Positions 1-9,541 of a DNA stretch of 64,000 bases are shown piece by piece. Made by a program: the position numbers and the translations under genes. How positions within the stretch are numbered: the stretch's first letter is position 1; each line of letters starts with the position of its first letter. Location: the NCBI GenBank assembly GCA_963836735.1, contig CAWIKP010000002.1, positions 27,572 through 91,571 of the forward strand, given 5' to 3'. The notes under the pieces were generated by a model, which saw only the letters and a program-made list of their open reading frames with translations, had not been told where the DNA came from and searched no databases. The stretch is from JACCXG01 sp963836735 (GTDB taxonomy: Bacteria; Acidobacteriota; Vicinamibacteria; Vicinamibacterales; 2-12-FULL-66-21).

Positions 1-680
1 AGGCGCGCGACGTTGCCGAACGCCGTGTGCATCCCCGTTGCGAAGACGAGCGCCGTTGCTTCGCCGGTCATCACGCCCGTTCCGGCCAGCAGGACGTTAC
101 GGGTGTGCAGCAGATCACCTTCGGCATCGGCGCGGATGTCACGCGAGACCGGCCCGGCCTCACCAGTCAGCGTGGCGTTGTTCACGCGTACGCCGAAGGC
201 CTCGAGCAGCCGGCAGTCGGCAGGCACGTCGTCCCCCGCGCTCAGGAAGATCACGTCGCCGGGAACCACGTCTTCCGATGGAATGACGACGACCGAGCCA
301 TCCCGGCGCGCTCGCACGCGATGCGGCAGTAACCGCTGCAGGGCGGCCATCGTCCGCTCCGCCCGGTCTTCCTGCCAGAAGGAAAAGGCCCCGTTGATCA
401 GAATGACGGCCACGATGGCGACGCCGAGCGTGCCCATGCCCTGGCCGGGCGTGTAGATGTCGGCGACGAACGCCAGCACGGCGGCACACCACAGGAGCAT
501 CGCGAAGAAATGGGTGAACTGGCGGACGAGCCGCAGCGCCACGGGAACGCTTCGGACGCGCTCGATCCGATTCGGTCCGAACTCCGCGAGGCGGCCGTCG
601 GCCTCCGCTGACGACAAACCTTCCGGGTGGCTGCGGAGCGTGGTGAACGCTTCATCGATGGGCAGCTGGTGAACGAGCAT
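1..680 (-). CDS. P-type cation-transporting ATPase, N-terminal fragment cut by the window edge
   Basis: This would be a membrane pump that moves a cation using ATP; only the first 226 codons are inside the window. An N-terminal cation-ATPase domain (residues 5-50, with LAEFGPNRI) is followed by two membrane helices (about 57-75 and 84-102) and the start of the actuator domain, with PGDVIFLSAGDDVPAD near residue 140 and the dephosphorylation loop LTGEAGPV near 171. The usual TGES reads TGEA here. The phosphorylated DKTG segment lies outside, so the ion cannot be named; the layout is that of the P2 (Ca/H-type) group. ATG at 680 was chosen because family proteins start just before this segment; TTG at 701 is an alternative with a GGCAGG upstream. 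It is divergent from the DUF4342 gene across about 210 bases in which I see no clear operator. Confidence 0.85.
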   Translation of the reverse strand, partial: MLVHQLPIDEAFTTLRSHPEGLSSAEADGRLAEFGPNRIERVRSVPVALRLVRQFTHFFAMLLWCAAVLAFVADIYTPGQGMGTLGVAIVAVILINGAFSFWQEDRAERTMAALQRLLPHRVRARRDGSVVVIPSEDVVPGDVIFLSAGDDVPADCRLLEAFGVRVNNATLTGEAGPVSRDIRADAEGDLLHTRNVLLAGTGVMTGEATALVFATGMHTAFGNVAR

Positions 681-890
681 CGCCGCAGCCGAGTCGTGCA
701 ACAGCGGTGCCTGCCCGGAGAACCCGGGACCGGAAAAAATACCCGTCTCCGGCGCATTTTTCGGCGGCGGCGATCTGCCGGCCACGACCGCATGCGCCAC
801 TTCCGGCTTCGGGAGATGCCGCCTCGGCAAGCCCACGCCAGACGGGCGTTGGCGACGTCCTTGCTCTATCCCGAGGGACGGAGGTCCTCC

Positions 891-1175
891 ATGTCAGAAA
901 AGACCTACTGGGAATCGATCAAGACCGAAAGCGGCCAGCTCCTCGAGCGCCTGAAGGAGCTCGTGCACGAGGGGAATGTGCGACGTGTCGTGGTGCAGCA
1001 CGAGGGACGGACGGTGGCGGAATTCCCGCTGACCGCGGGCGTCCTGGGAGCGCTGATCGCGCCGGTTGCCGCGGCGATCGGAGCGATCGCTGCCCTCCTC
1101 AAAGACTGCACGATTGCGGTCGAGCGGGCGGAAATGACGCCCAAGGCGCCTGACCCCGCTGCCGCGGTGAAGTAA
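891..1175 (+). CDS. DUF4342 domain protein
   Basis: This is a 94-residue protein of unknown function. It matches the DUF4342 pattern from end to end: a polar N-terminus, the segment LKELVHEGNVRRVVV (about 21-35), an EFPLTAG motif near residue 45, a short hydrophobic glycine/alanine-rich helix (about 49-68), and a beta strand ending in VERAE. The hydrophobic stretch suggests membrane association. A clear GGAGG at 880-884 sits six bases before ATG 891 and fixes the start; a longer in-frame upstream extension has no such site. It is divergent from the P-type ATPase and is followed 49 bases later by the haem-sensor-like gene. The role is unknown. Confidence 0.85.
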   Translation: MSEKTYWESIKTESGQLLERLKELVHEGNVRRVVVQHEGRTVAEFPLTAGVLGALIAPVAAAIGAIAALLKDCTIAVERAEMTPKAPDPAAAVK

Positions 1176-1224
1176 CCGTCACCCCTCTCCGGTCGCGGAG
1201 AGGGACATGGTCAAGGAGCTGATC

Positions 1225-1827
1225 ATGCGAAACAGCCATCGGGCCGCGTACGTGGCGGCGCTGCTGTTCGCCACGACGCTGCAGGGACAGTCCGGCCTCC
1301 CCCCCGGCACCTGGCCGGTTTCGAGTGTGCCGGCCGACATCCGCGATGACGTGTCCCGCGGGGATCTGATCATTCTCTCCATGCATGACGCGCTGAGGAG
1401 AGAACTCACCGCCGCGCTGGACCAGGGCGGACCCGCGTTCGCGATCAACTCGTGTCACATCGATGTGATCGGTGCGATCCAGCGAATTGCCAAAGCCGAG
1501 CGCGTGGCCGCCGGACGGACCAGCGACCGACTGCGCAATCCCACCAACATCCCGGCGAAATGGGCCGCGCCACTGGTCAGCGCGAACGCCGGACGACGGG
1601 CGCGCGACGTCGAGGGGTATGCGGTCGATCTCGGACCCGCAGTGGGCGTCCTTCGGCCGATCGCCCAGCAGCCGATGTGCGCGTCCTGTCACGGCCCTGC
1701 GGATACGCTCGATCCGGCGGTGCGGAAAGTTCTGGCGGAACGCTATCCGGCGGACAAAGGACTGGGATTCACCAATGGAGAGATTCGCGGGTGGTTCTGG
1801 GTCGAAGTCCCGAAGCGACCGCGCTGA
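1225..1827 (+). CDS. DUF3365 (Tll0287-like) periplasmic haem protein
   Basis: This is a secreted, probably haem-binding protein of about 200 residues. It starts with a signal peptide (about residues 1-21, ending near LQGQS). The body follows the DUF3365 family, including NPTNIPAKW near the middle and a c-type haem site CASCHG at about residue 153. Family members are haem-containing sensor-like domains, alone or fused to kinases. AAGGAG at 1213-1218 lies six bases before ATG 1225, so this start is preferred over ATG 1207, which overlaps the site. Its neighbours are stress and anaerobic genes, which fits a redox or gas-sensing role, but that is inference. The 3' end at 1827 converges with the radical SAM gene ending at 1934. 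Confidence 0.8.
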   Translation: MRNSHRAAYVAALLFATTLQGQSGLPPGTWPVSSVPADIRDDVSRGDLIILSMHDALRRELTAALDQGGPAFAINSCHIDVIGAIQRIAKAERVAAGRTSDRLRNPTNIPAKWAAPLVSANAGRRARDVEGYAVDLGPAVGVLRPIAQQPMCASCHGPADTLDPAVRKVLAERYPADKGLGFTNGEIRGWFWVEVPKRPR

Positions 1828-1933
1828 TGGTGAATCGCCTGCTGCACAACACCGGCGTGCGGGCGTCGAACGGTCTACTTCACGCAGCGGCGCTCGAAGG
1901 CGTTCACCGTTCGACCTGGGACGAATCGGTATA

Positions 1934-2779
1934 TCAATACGCGGTCACTCCCTCTGTCCTGAACAGGCGGACGGCTTGCTCGACGGCGTCCACGGTTGGC
2001 GGATCGGTGTGTTCCAGCTGATAGGGAATCCCGAGGTTCTGCCACTTGAACCGGCCGAGCTGATGGAACGGCAGCACGTCGACCCGCTCGACGTTGCCCA
2101 GGCTCGCGGTAAACGACGCGATCCGGCTGATGTTGTCGGCATCGTCGGTGAGCTGGGGAACGAGCACGAACCGCACCCACATCGGCCGTCCGTTCGCCGC
2201 CAACCGCCTCGCGAACGCCCGCGTCTGGTCGGGGGCCATGCCGGTCAGTCGGCGATGGCGCTCCGCATCCCAGGTCTTGATGTCGAGCAGGACGAGATCG
2301 ATCGCCTCGAGCTCGGTGTCGCTCAGCTTGTCGCCGTAGTAGCCGTTGGTCTCCACGGCGGTGTGAATGCCCATCGCCTGGGCGGCCCGGAACAGCTTGA
2401 CCGCGAACCGGTGCTGCATCAACGGTTCGCCGCCGCTCAGCGTGAAGCCGCCGGACATCACCTTCAGCCCGCGACGGTATTTGCGCAGCTCCTCGGCCGC
2501 CCGTTCCACCGTCACGGGGATGCCGTTGCTCATCGTCCACGTATCGGGATTGTGGCAATAGAGACACCGCCACATGCAGCCGGTCGTCCAGGCCACGACG
2601 CGAACGCCCGGGCCATCGACGGCGGATCCGGTCGTGAACGAGTGCAGGAACCCCATGTCGCCGGTGGCCAGCGCCGTGCGAACGTCGGTTTCCGGCAGGT
2701 TCGCCCCGAGGTTGACGCGCAGCTCGTAGGGACTGGACGCCTCCAGCGGGGTGTGGTCGAGAGCGATGTCCTCAGACAT
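1934..2779 (-). CDS. pflA: pyruvate formate-lyase activating-type radical SAM enzyme
   Basis: Enzymes of this family install a glycyl radical on pyruvate formate-lyase or a relative, using a 4Fe-4S cluster and S-adenosylmethionine. The cluster cysteines are C68, C72 and C75 in GCMWRCLYCHN (spacing C-x3-C-x2-C). SGGEP at about 115-119 and DIKTWD further on are the expected SAM and substrate-region motifs. The length (281 residues) is a little above the usual 245-265 because of a longer N-terminus. ATG 2779 is preferred over ATG 2791 because GGAGG lies five bases before it. No glycyl-radical partner is in the window, so which enzyme it activates is unknown. It is divergent from a tandem universal stress gene, a pairing common in low-oxygen regulons. 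Confidence 0.85.
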   Translation of the reverse strand: MSEDIALDHTPLEASSPYELRVNLGANLPETDVRTALATGDMGFLHSFTTGSAVDGPGVRVVAWTTGCMWRCLYCHNPDTWTMSNGIPVTVERAAEELRKYRRGLKVMSGGFTLSGGEPLMQHRFAVKLFRAAQAMGIHTAVETNGYYGDKLSDTELEAIDLVLLDIKTWDAERHRRLTGMAPDQTRAFARRLAANGRPMWVRFVLVPQLTDDADNISRIASFTASLGNVERVDVLPFHQLGRFKWQNLGIPYQLEHTDPPTVDAVEQAVRLFRTEGVTAY

Positions 2780-3131
2780 GGCGGCCTCCATCGAACGCGC
2801 GATTGATCAGGTTCTCTGCGGCTCGCGCGTGAGCTGCATGACTGACACGCCACAGGCGTGACCTGCGGATCGTTCCTGCACGTTTCATGCGAAGCAGGAA
2901 CGGGAGCCGGAGAGAATTCGCTCGGATGGACCGACCCTCGACCCGTCGCGCCGTCGAGTGGTGGGGAAAATCGCCGACCAGTGCGGAAGAATCCGCAGGC
3001 GAGTCCGGTCAAATCCTCGATGTTCGGGTGCGCAGCGGCCGATTGGACACTCACCAGCCCTGGCAAGGCAGCCTCGGTTCTTGCATTCGAGAAAGAGCGG
3101 CCGGGCGCTGCCTCGGTCGAGGAGGCGCATC
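2780..3131. promoter_or_regulatory. divergent intergenic region with two perfect inverted repeats
   Basis: This 352-base region separates pflA from the tandem usp gene and holds no convincing gene. Two inverted repeats are visible: arms CGTTCCTGC / GCAGGAACG at 2871-2879 and 2894-2902, and TGCGGA / TCCGCA at 2982-2987 and 2992-2997 around a four-base loop. Either could be an operator or mRNA structure. I looked for an FNR/Dnr-type TTGAT-N4-ATCAA box and did not find a good one. Their position between two divergent low-oxygen-type genes is the only functional hint. Confidence 0.4.
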
Positions 3132-4045
3132 ATGATCGAGCTTCAACGCATCCTGTGCGCAGTCGACTTTTCCGAATTCTCCCGCCGCGCTCTGGACCAC
3201 GCGCTGAGCGTCGCACGAGGTTACGGATCCACCGTCACGGCCCTTCACGTCGTCGCACCCGCTCCCGCCGCGGTCGCAGGCGGCTACTACTTCGGCTCGG
3301 AGAATCCGCCTCCTTTGCTGTTTCCGGTGATGGACGCGGATAGCGCAAGAGGTGAACTGCAACGGCTGGTCACGACCGAGCACGTCCCTGGCGTGAAGGT
3401 CGACAGTGTCGTGGCCGAAGCATACGACGTCTATCGCGAGATCCTGGCGCAGGCGGATCGGCTTCAGTCCAATCTGGTGGTGATGGGTACTCACGGCCGC
3501 TCCGGCTTCGAGCGCCTGTTCCTGGGCTCGACCGCCGAGAAGGTGCTGCGAAAGGCACGTTGTCCGGTCATGACCGTGCCGCCGCAAGGCGCCGGACGCG
3601 ATGGCCAGCGGTCTGGCGCCGTTCAAACGGATCGTCTGCGGGATCGATTTTTCGAAGAGCTCACACGTCGCGCTCGACTATGCGATGTCGCTGGCGCAGG
3701 AGAACGCGGCGGCCCTCGCCGTGGTTCACGTCATCGACATTCATCCGATGTACGTGGATTTCGCACCTCCCGCCGCGATCGATCTTCACGCGTGGATCGA
3801 GCAGGCCACGAGCCGCCTGCACGAGATGGTTCCAGACCGCGGTGCGCTCGGCCTGCAGCGTCGCCGACCTGGTACGCGAGGGCACGCCGCCTCGGGAGAT
3901 TCTGACGCTGGCGCAGGAACTCGACGCCGACCTGATCGTGCTCGGCGTACACGGCCGACGTGCGGCAGACGTGTTGTTCTTCGGATCGACGACGCACCAC
4001 GTCATCCGCGAGGCGCATTGCGCGGTGTTGACGTTGCGCGGTTGA
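3132..4045 (+). CDS. tandem universal stress protein (two Usp domains), frame broken twice
   Basis: Two UspA domains follow one another. The first (3132 to about 3590) has the start ILCAVDFSEFS and the ATP-loop pattern GTHGRSGFERLFLGSTAEKV. The second (about 3601-4045) starts RIVCGIDFSKSS and ends with GVHGRRAADVLFFGSTTHHV. Read straight, the frame changes near 3595 and again near 3840. Joined, they give the usual tandem protein of about 300 residues, so assembly indels are the simplest explanation; two separate genes are less likely because no stop lies between the domains. AGGAGG at 3119-3124 supports ATG 3132. The gene precedes the ABC ATPase by 28 bases. Usp proteins bind ATP and help survival under starvation or low oxygen. 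Confidence 0.85.
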
Positions 4046-4073
4046 GCCGATTCGTCATCGGCGAAGGAGACAC

Positions 4074-5053
4074 GTGCTCACCGGGGCAGTGGCCAATGGC
4101 CTGACAACATTGTTTCGTGGGTTTCGGTCTCCTGGTCGGGACATCTGGTCCAGACCTGGCGACGGCGGAGACGGCGACCGCAACGCCGGATCGTCCGGCG
4201 AATCTGCCTGGCGAGGGCTCCGTTGCCGGCCAAGCGGAGCCCGGCGCGGCCGTGGTCTTCGACCGGGTCTCGCTCGCGTTCGATGAGCAGGTGGTGCTGC
4301 GCGACGTGAGCTTCCAGATTCCCCGCGGAGGCATGCGGATCCTGCTTGGCGACAGCGGCGCGGGGAAATCCGTCGTGCTCAAGCTGATCCTTGGCCTGCT
4401 TCGTCCGGATGCCGGCGCCATTGTCGTCCGCGGCCAGCGCGTCGACGCGATGCCCGAGCGCGATTTGCTGCGTGTGCGCGCCGACATCGGCATGCTGTTC
4501 CAGGAAAACGCACTCTTCGATTCCTTGACCGTTGACGAGAACGTGGGCTACCGGCTGTACGAGGAGACCGCCATGCCCCGGGCGGCCGTTCGCGCGCGGG
4601 TCGAGGAGGTGCTGACCTTCGTCGGGCTTCGATCGCTGATCGACGCGATGCCGGCAACGTTGTCGGGTGGTGAGCGGCGCCGGGTCGGCATCGCCCGCGC
4701 CATGGCCTCCAGGCCTGCACTCCTGCTGTTCGACGACCCGACCACCGGCCTCGATCCCATCATCGCGACGACGGTGGACCACGAGATCATCAAGCTGCGC
4801 GATCTGGAGCACGTCACCTCGCTGGTCGTGACCCACCAGATGCGGGACGCGTTCTACATCGCCACGCACGAAGCCGTGCAGCGGGATGGGCGGGTCACGA
4901 TCGTCAGTGCCGAAGACGCACAAGGCGGCGCAAACGGAATTCATGGTCCTGCACGAGGGACGGATCCGGTTTCACGGCCGCGCCAGCGAGTTGCTGGCGT
5001 CCGAGGACCGCTACCTGCGGGACTTCCTGTTCAGGACCTTGCCGCCCTGGTGA
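4074..5053 (+). CDS. Mla-type ABC transporter ATP-binding protein
   Basis: This is the ATPase of an ABC system resembling MlaF, which energises phospholipid or toluene-type transport across the inner membrane. It has Walker A GDSGAGKS, signature LSGGERRR and Walker B LLLFDDP followed by TTGLDP. The main frame runs from 4117; the tail EFMVLHEGRIRFHGR continues in another frame to the stop at 5051-5053, so one base is probably missing near 4870-4920. At the start, AAGGAG (4064-4069) precedes GTG 4074 by four bases, but that frame must shift near 4100-4140 to reach the ATPase; GTG 4117 is the in-frame alternative without a good ribosome site. No permease (MlaE) or substrate-binding (MlaD) gene is beside it, which is unusual. 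It is convergent with the next gene. Confidence 0.75.
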
Positions 5054-5082
5054 CTCGGGGACGCGGATTTGCCGGTGCGGTC

Positions 5083-7653
5083 CTACCTTCGCGAGCCGCC
5101 CAACACGGCCGTCTGAATCTCGGTCGGCAGTCGAGCGATCGCACCAAGCGCCAACCGATCCGCGGCGGCATTATCGCCCTCGAACGAGAGCAGCGATGCC
5201 GCCCAAATCTCCGCGCCCCGTTCGCGCCACTCGATGTGTTCGGCCCGCAGCGACGCCGCCGCCGTTCCGGTGAGCGGCGCGGAGCGTATGGCGTCGAGAC
5301 GGTCCTTCAGCGGCCTGCCGATGAACGGCTTCGCCTCTCCGCTCTGGATCCGCAGGTGCAGCCGCGGACTCGCCAGCTCCACCCACGGGTTCGCGTCCCG
5401 ATTGCGCGGCGCGGAACGAAAGCGCTGGTCCGCGGCGTCGAGTCGGTCCCACGAAGTACAGCCACAGTCCCGCTTGATGGGACAGATACGGATTGCTGCG
5501 ATCCGGGTTCGCCATCAGTGCGCGCGAACGCGCGTCCGCGCGCGCCGCGTCGAGCGCGTCCGGGTTGGTATGTCCGATCAACGCGACCGCGGCTTCTCCA
5601 GCCCTGAAGTCCCCTCGCCACAGCGTCGTCTGCGGGTAGACATCGAGGAACGACGCGGCAATGCCGTCGAACTCGGCTTCCGAGATCTGAGACAGCGGAA
5701 TCCATTGGCAGTACAGCCCGCCCGGCGCCAGCACTCGCCGCACGGCTTCGAAACTCTCTCGCGTGTAGAGCGACGACTCTCCGCGCCGCCAGGGGACGAC
5801 GAGATCGCCGACGACGACGTCGAAGCGGTCGCGCGTCGCGCCGACGTAGCTGCGCGCGTCTTCGGCTCGCACGCGGACGCGCGGATCCGCAAGCACGTCG
5901 AGGTTGGCGTCGCCGAACCAATCGCGCGCGGCGTCGGCGACCTCGGGCACGAGCTCGAGCGCCAACGCCTCGCGGATCGGATGAAATCGGATCGCGCTGA
6001 AGGAAATGGCCGTGCCGAGGCCGAGAAATGCGACGCGTTGCGGCTGCGGATGCAGCAGCAGCGGAATGTGCCCCTGCAGGCGCTCGTCGCCGGCAGCGTG
6101 GGTGCCCCCGAGCACGTAGAAATTGTTCAGTTTGATCCGTCGATGGCCATTCTGTGCGACGACCGCCACGCTGCCGAACGCCCCTTCGCTGAGGTGCAGC
6201 AGACGGTCGCGGCCCGACAGCTTCAGGCGCGGCAGCGAGGCCGGCGCGGTGACGAAGAACGCGACGATCGCCACGACGAGTGCCGAGACAACCGTCCTGC
6301 GGATCGTTCGGCCGGCACCGCGCGCGGCGATCACCGCGCACAGGCTCGAACACGCGCCGAGCATGCTCACAGCGGTCCAGAGGCCGACAGAAGGCGCAAG
6401 CGCAAAGAGCGCGACGAGCGGACCGAGAATCGCACCGGCGGTGTTCGCGGCGAGAATGGCGCCAACGGCCGGCCCGCCTTCGCGTTCGACGTCGCCTTCT
6501 TCCTGCATCAGAGCGGGCAGCGCCAGTCCGAGAAGCATGCCCGGCACCAGCAGCGCCGCTCCCGCCAGCAGGGCGAGATGCGTCTCATGGGTGAGGAGCC
6601 CTCCGCCCCTCAGATAGTCGAGGCCCGTAGCGCGCACGAACAGCGCGGGCAGCAGCACCATCCAGACACCCGCGCCGGCCCAACCGGCCGAGGCGAGCGC
6701 GCGGGAGGCCATCCCGCGCTGAAGCGCCGAGCGCGCAAGGGCAGCTCCGCCCGCGAGCCCCGCGAGAAGCACGGCAACGACCGTGGCGAACGAGTACACG
6801 GAATTCTCGTGTACCAGCGCAAATGCGCGCGACGCGAGCGCTTCGAGCGCCAGCGTGATCGCGCCCGAGGCCGCGGCAAAGACCAGCGTTCCACGAGACG
6901 GCCGGCGCGCCTGGACACGCTTCGACGGCCGCGGGCTCGCCGGCTCGCGAGTAGCCGGCGCGTTCAGCGAGCGAGCACGGAGGAGCGCGAGAGAGCGTGT
7001 CGCGGGGAGTCCGAGGGGCGAAGCCCCTCGGAGCCAATCGAGGAGCAGCGCGCCTGCCGCAACCAGAAGATTGATGGTGATGGCCGCGCGGAGCGCGCCC
7101 GTCGCGCCGAGCGACGGCAGCAGGACGGCCGGCACGGCCAGCGCGCCGGCACAGGCGCCCAGGGTGTTCACCGCGTAGAGACCGCCGGCGCGAACGCCGA
7201 GCGACTCTGCCCGCGACGCCACGAACTGCGCGAGCACCGGCAGGGTGCCGCCCATGGCGGTCGCCGGAACCAGAACCGAGATGATCGCCACGGCGACTTT
7301 CACTGCGAGTTGCAGTGCGGCGTTGTCGCCCGGCGCGTCGGAGAGCCACGCCAGAACGGGCTGCATGGCCCGCAGGATCGGGTCCACCGCGAGCGCGGAC
7401 AGCCCCGGTGATGATCTCGAGAATGGCGAACGCACGGAGTGGACGGGTGAGGCGCGGCGCGAACCGACCGAGCAGGTAGCTGCCGAGGCCGAGTCCGGCG
7501 AAGAACGCCACGAGCGCCGCGGCCGCGGCCGGCGCCGTCGCGCCAAGGAGCACCGCGAAGCGGCGCATCCACAGCACTTCGTAGGCGAGCGCGGCGGCGC
7601 CCGACAGGAAGAAGAGAGGTAGAGCGCCGCCGGCGCGCGGCGCACGCGCGCAC
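5083..7653 (-). CDS. fused multi-TM / spermidine synthase-like protein
   Basis: The N-terminal two thirds is a polytopic membrane region resembling half an MFS carrier, starting FFLSGAAALAYEVLW. The C-terminal part is a spermidine synthase-like Rossmann domain with FLGLGTAISF (SAM-site position), ALELVPEV and VVGDLVVPWRRGESSLYTRESF. Such fused proteins are frequent in Acidobacteria and delta-group bacteria; whether they make polyamines is not established. True synthases have Gly-Gly-Asp at the first motif, and this one has Gly-Leu-Gly-Thr, so another aminopropyl- or methyl-transfer reaction is possible. The frame shifts near the start (7640), near 7400 and near 5390, giving about 850 residues when joined. 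GTG 7653 begins three bases past the TlpA stop, so the pair is probably one transcript. The exact start is uncertain. Confidence 0.75.
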
Positions 7654-7655
7654 GA

Positions 7656-8228
7656 TCAGCGGCCGCCGGTCGACTCAGAGGCTGCCTGTTCGCTGAGGAT
7701 CCGGTCGAGGAGCTCACGCAACTGCGCGCCGTCGGTGACGCCGGCGATCCGCGCCGCGACGCGGCCTTGCCGATCCACGATCACCGTCGCGGGAAGCCCG
7801 GGGCCGACGCCGAGCGCTTTCATGTGGTCCTCGGAGGCTTCGAGCCAGACCGGGAACTGGATCTGCAACCCCTGCATGAATTCCCGCACCTTGGCCTTCG
7901 CCGAACGCGGTTCGTTGGCGGCGCCGACGAATTCGACGCCACGATCGCGATACGCCGCATATGCCTTCACGAACTCGGGCATCTCTCCCTTGCAGGGTGC
8001 GCACCAGGTCGCCCAGAAGTTGACGACGATGACCTTGCCCTTGAGTTGGGACAACTGACGCCGCGCGCCCGGAATGTCGCTGAACACCAGCTTCGGCGCC
8101 GGCGTCCGCTGTTCTTTCGGCACCCAGACATCTCCGGGCGCCGCGATGACGGACGGTGAGAATCCGCGCGGCAAGTGCGAGAACGAACCAATAACGAAGA
8201 ACGAATCAATCGCATCGCTGGAACACAT
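7656..8228 (-). CDS. TlpA-like thioredoxin-fold protein
   Basis: This is an extracytoplasmic thiol-disulfide oxidoreductase of the TlpA/ResA group, often used to reduce apocytochrome c or other exported proteins. The thioredoxin fold shows VVNFWATWCAPCKGEMPEF with the WCAPC active site, and a later GLPATVIVDRQGRV with the cis-proline. The first 35 residues should be a signal peptide but read poorly. A nearby frame from ATG 8215 (MRLIRS) fits better if one base is added, so the start is uncertain and an indel is likely. It lies between an outer-membrane protein and the fused spermidine synthase-like protein on the same strand. Confidence 0.75.
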   Translation of the reverse strand: MCSSDAIDSFFVIGSFSHLPRGFSPSVIAAPGDVWVPKEQRTPAPKLVFSDIPGARRQLSQLKGKVIVVNFWATWCAPCKGEMPEFVKAYAAYRDRGVEFVGAANEPRSAKAKVREFMQGLQIQFPVWLEASEDHMKALGVGPGLPATVIVDRQGRVAARIAGVTDGAQLRELLDRILSEQAASESTGGR

Positions 8229-8293
8229 CCGACTGAGGAAGCAGGGCCAGGACACCGCCGGGCTCTGGCCGTGCGTTCCGGAAACGTCTGATC

Positions 8294-9379
8294 CTAGAAG
8301 CGGCGGGAGTAGCCCCCCAGAATCAGATAGTCGGCAAACGCCGCGTCGCCGTGCGCGCCTCGCGCCTTGTCCGGCACGCTCTGGAATCGATTCCGGTAAA
8401 TCGCGATCGGAACCGACAGCGTGACGGCGTTCTTCCCTTTGACGATGATGTTGAACGCGGGTTCGATCGACACCGCGATCCCTGGACGCCGAAAGCCGGC
8501 ATCCGCTCCAATGATGTCCCGCACCGGCACGCCCTCCACGCGGAGGCCCCCGCTGAACGTCATGTTCACGCTCTTCGGAATCGGGAACGCCACGCCGCCG
8601 CGCGCCAGGAACTGGTCGGCGATCGACATGACCTCTTCCCCCGGAGCGGTGCGGTAGGTCTGGACGTTGCTCTTCTCCCCAGGCGTCGCGAGATACGCAC
8701 CACCGCCGTAGATCGACAGCTTCCCGCCTGCCACCGCCGCGAACGTGGTGAAGTCCACCAGAATGCCGAACCCGCCGTCACCCGGCTGGATCGACTGATC
8801 GACCGTGCGGATCTGGTTCGTCACCGCGCCGCCAGACAAGACCCGGAACGTGTCGGTGGCGTTGTTCTGGCCGGTTGGGATTTTCACACCGACGCCGAGC
8901 TGCAGGTTGCCACCCGGATGCGTGTCGGGGTCGAACATCCAGCGGCGCGTCGTGAAGAACACGTCGCCGACACCGCGCGCCGCGGTCTGGTACCGTTCGA
9001 GCTCCACGCCCTGCTGGCGCAGCGACTGCGAACGCGTGGCCATGAAGATCGGCACGCCGAGACTCAGCTCGACGCGCTTGGTCGCCTGGTATCGGACCGT
9101 CAGGTCCGCGAGGTTGACGTGGTTGATGACCTGATTGCCGAGTTCGTCCCGCTCTTCCTGATATTCGTCGCCAACGAAATGCCGATCCGATTCCTGGTAC
9201 CGCCAGCCGAGTGAGAATCCCCACTCCCCTGCCGCTGGATACCCCGTGCCCTGCACGCCAAACCCGGGCGTGCCCATTCGTGCGGCCACTCAACCCTGGG
9301 CGAATGCATGCTTGGGAGCGCCAAGCCCGATCGCCGTGGCGAACGCCGTCACGACACAACAACGCAGCACCGACCTCAT
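8294..9379 (-). CDS. outer-membrane beta-barrel protein with an in-frame TGA after the signal peptide
   Basis: The mature part (about 330 residues) alternates polar and hydrophobic residues, with many aromatic turn positions, and ends in aromatic residues (GGYSRRF), as outer-membrane barrels do. It resembles uncharacterised transporter or aromatic-degradation barrels; the substrate is unknown. From ATG 9379, with a strong AAGGAGG just upstream, comes a textbook signal peptide ending AFAQG. The next codon is TGA (9290-9292), then GTG and the barrel in the same frame. Without that stop the gene is perfect. Internal initiation at GTG 9289 would give a barrel with no export signal. This is either a point mutation, a sequencing substitution, or a real early stop. 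TlpA and the fused enzyme follow on the same strand. Confidence 0.65.
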
Positions 9380-9541
9380 CGATCCTCCTTACACGTGGGG
9401 ATGACCGTTGGACCTTACAGGCAGTTATGGGAAGGATCAATAGCCTGAAACCACTAATGCGGCTGCGGACGCTTCACGACGCTCGGACCGGCCGCCTCCA
9501 CCAATGAGCGCGCGTCCCATCGCGCGCACAGTCCGAGCCCC

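Noticed and set aside
3590..3850. Programmed ribosomal frameshifting in the tandem usp gene
   Set aside because: There is no slippery heptamer with a following stem, and dozens of unrelated genes in the window have similar breaks.
5234..7411. A 725-codon open frame antisense to the fused spermidine synthase-like gene
   Set aside because: Composition is almost entirely Arg, Gly, Ala and Gln with no recognisable fold; the minus strand carries clear domains.
9290..9292. TGA as a selenocysteine codon in the outer-membrane protein
   Set aside because: It falls at the signal-peptidase junction, where no catalytic residue is expected, and I see no SECIS-like stem after it.
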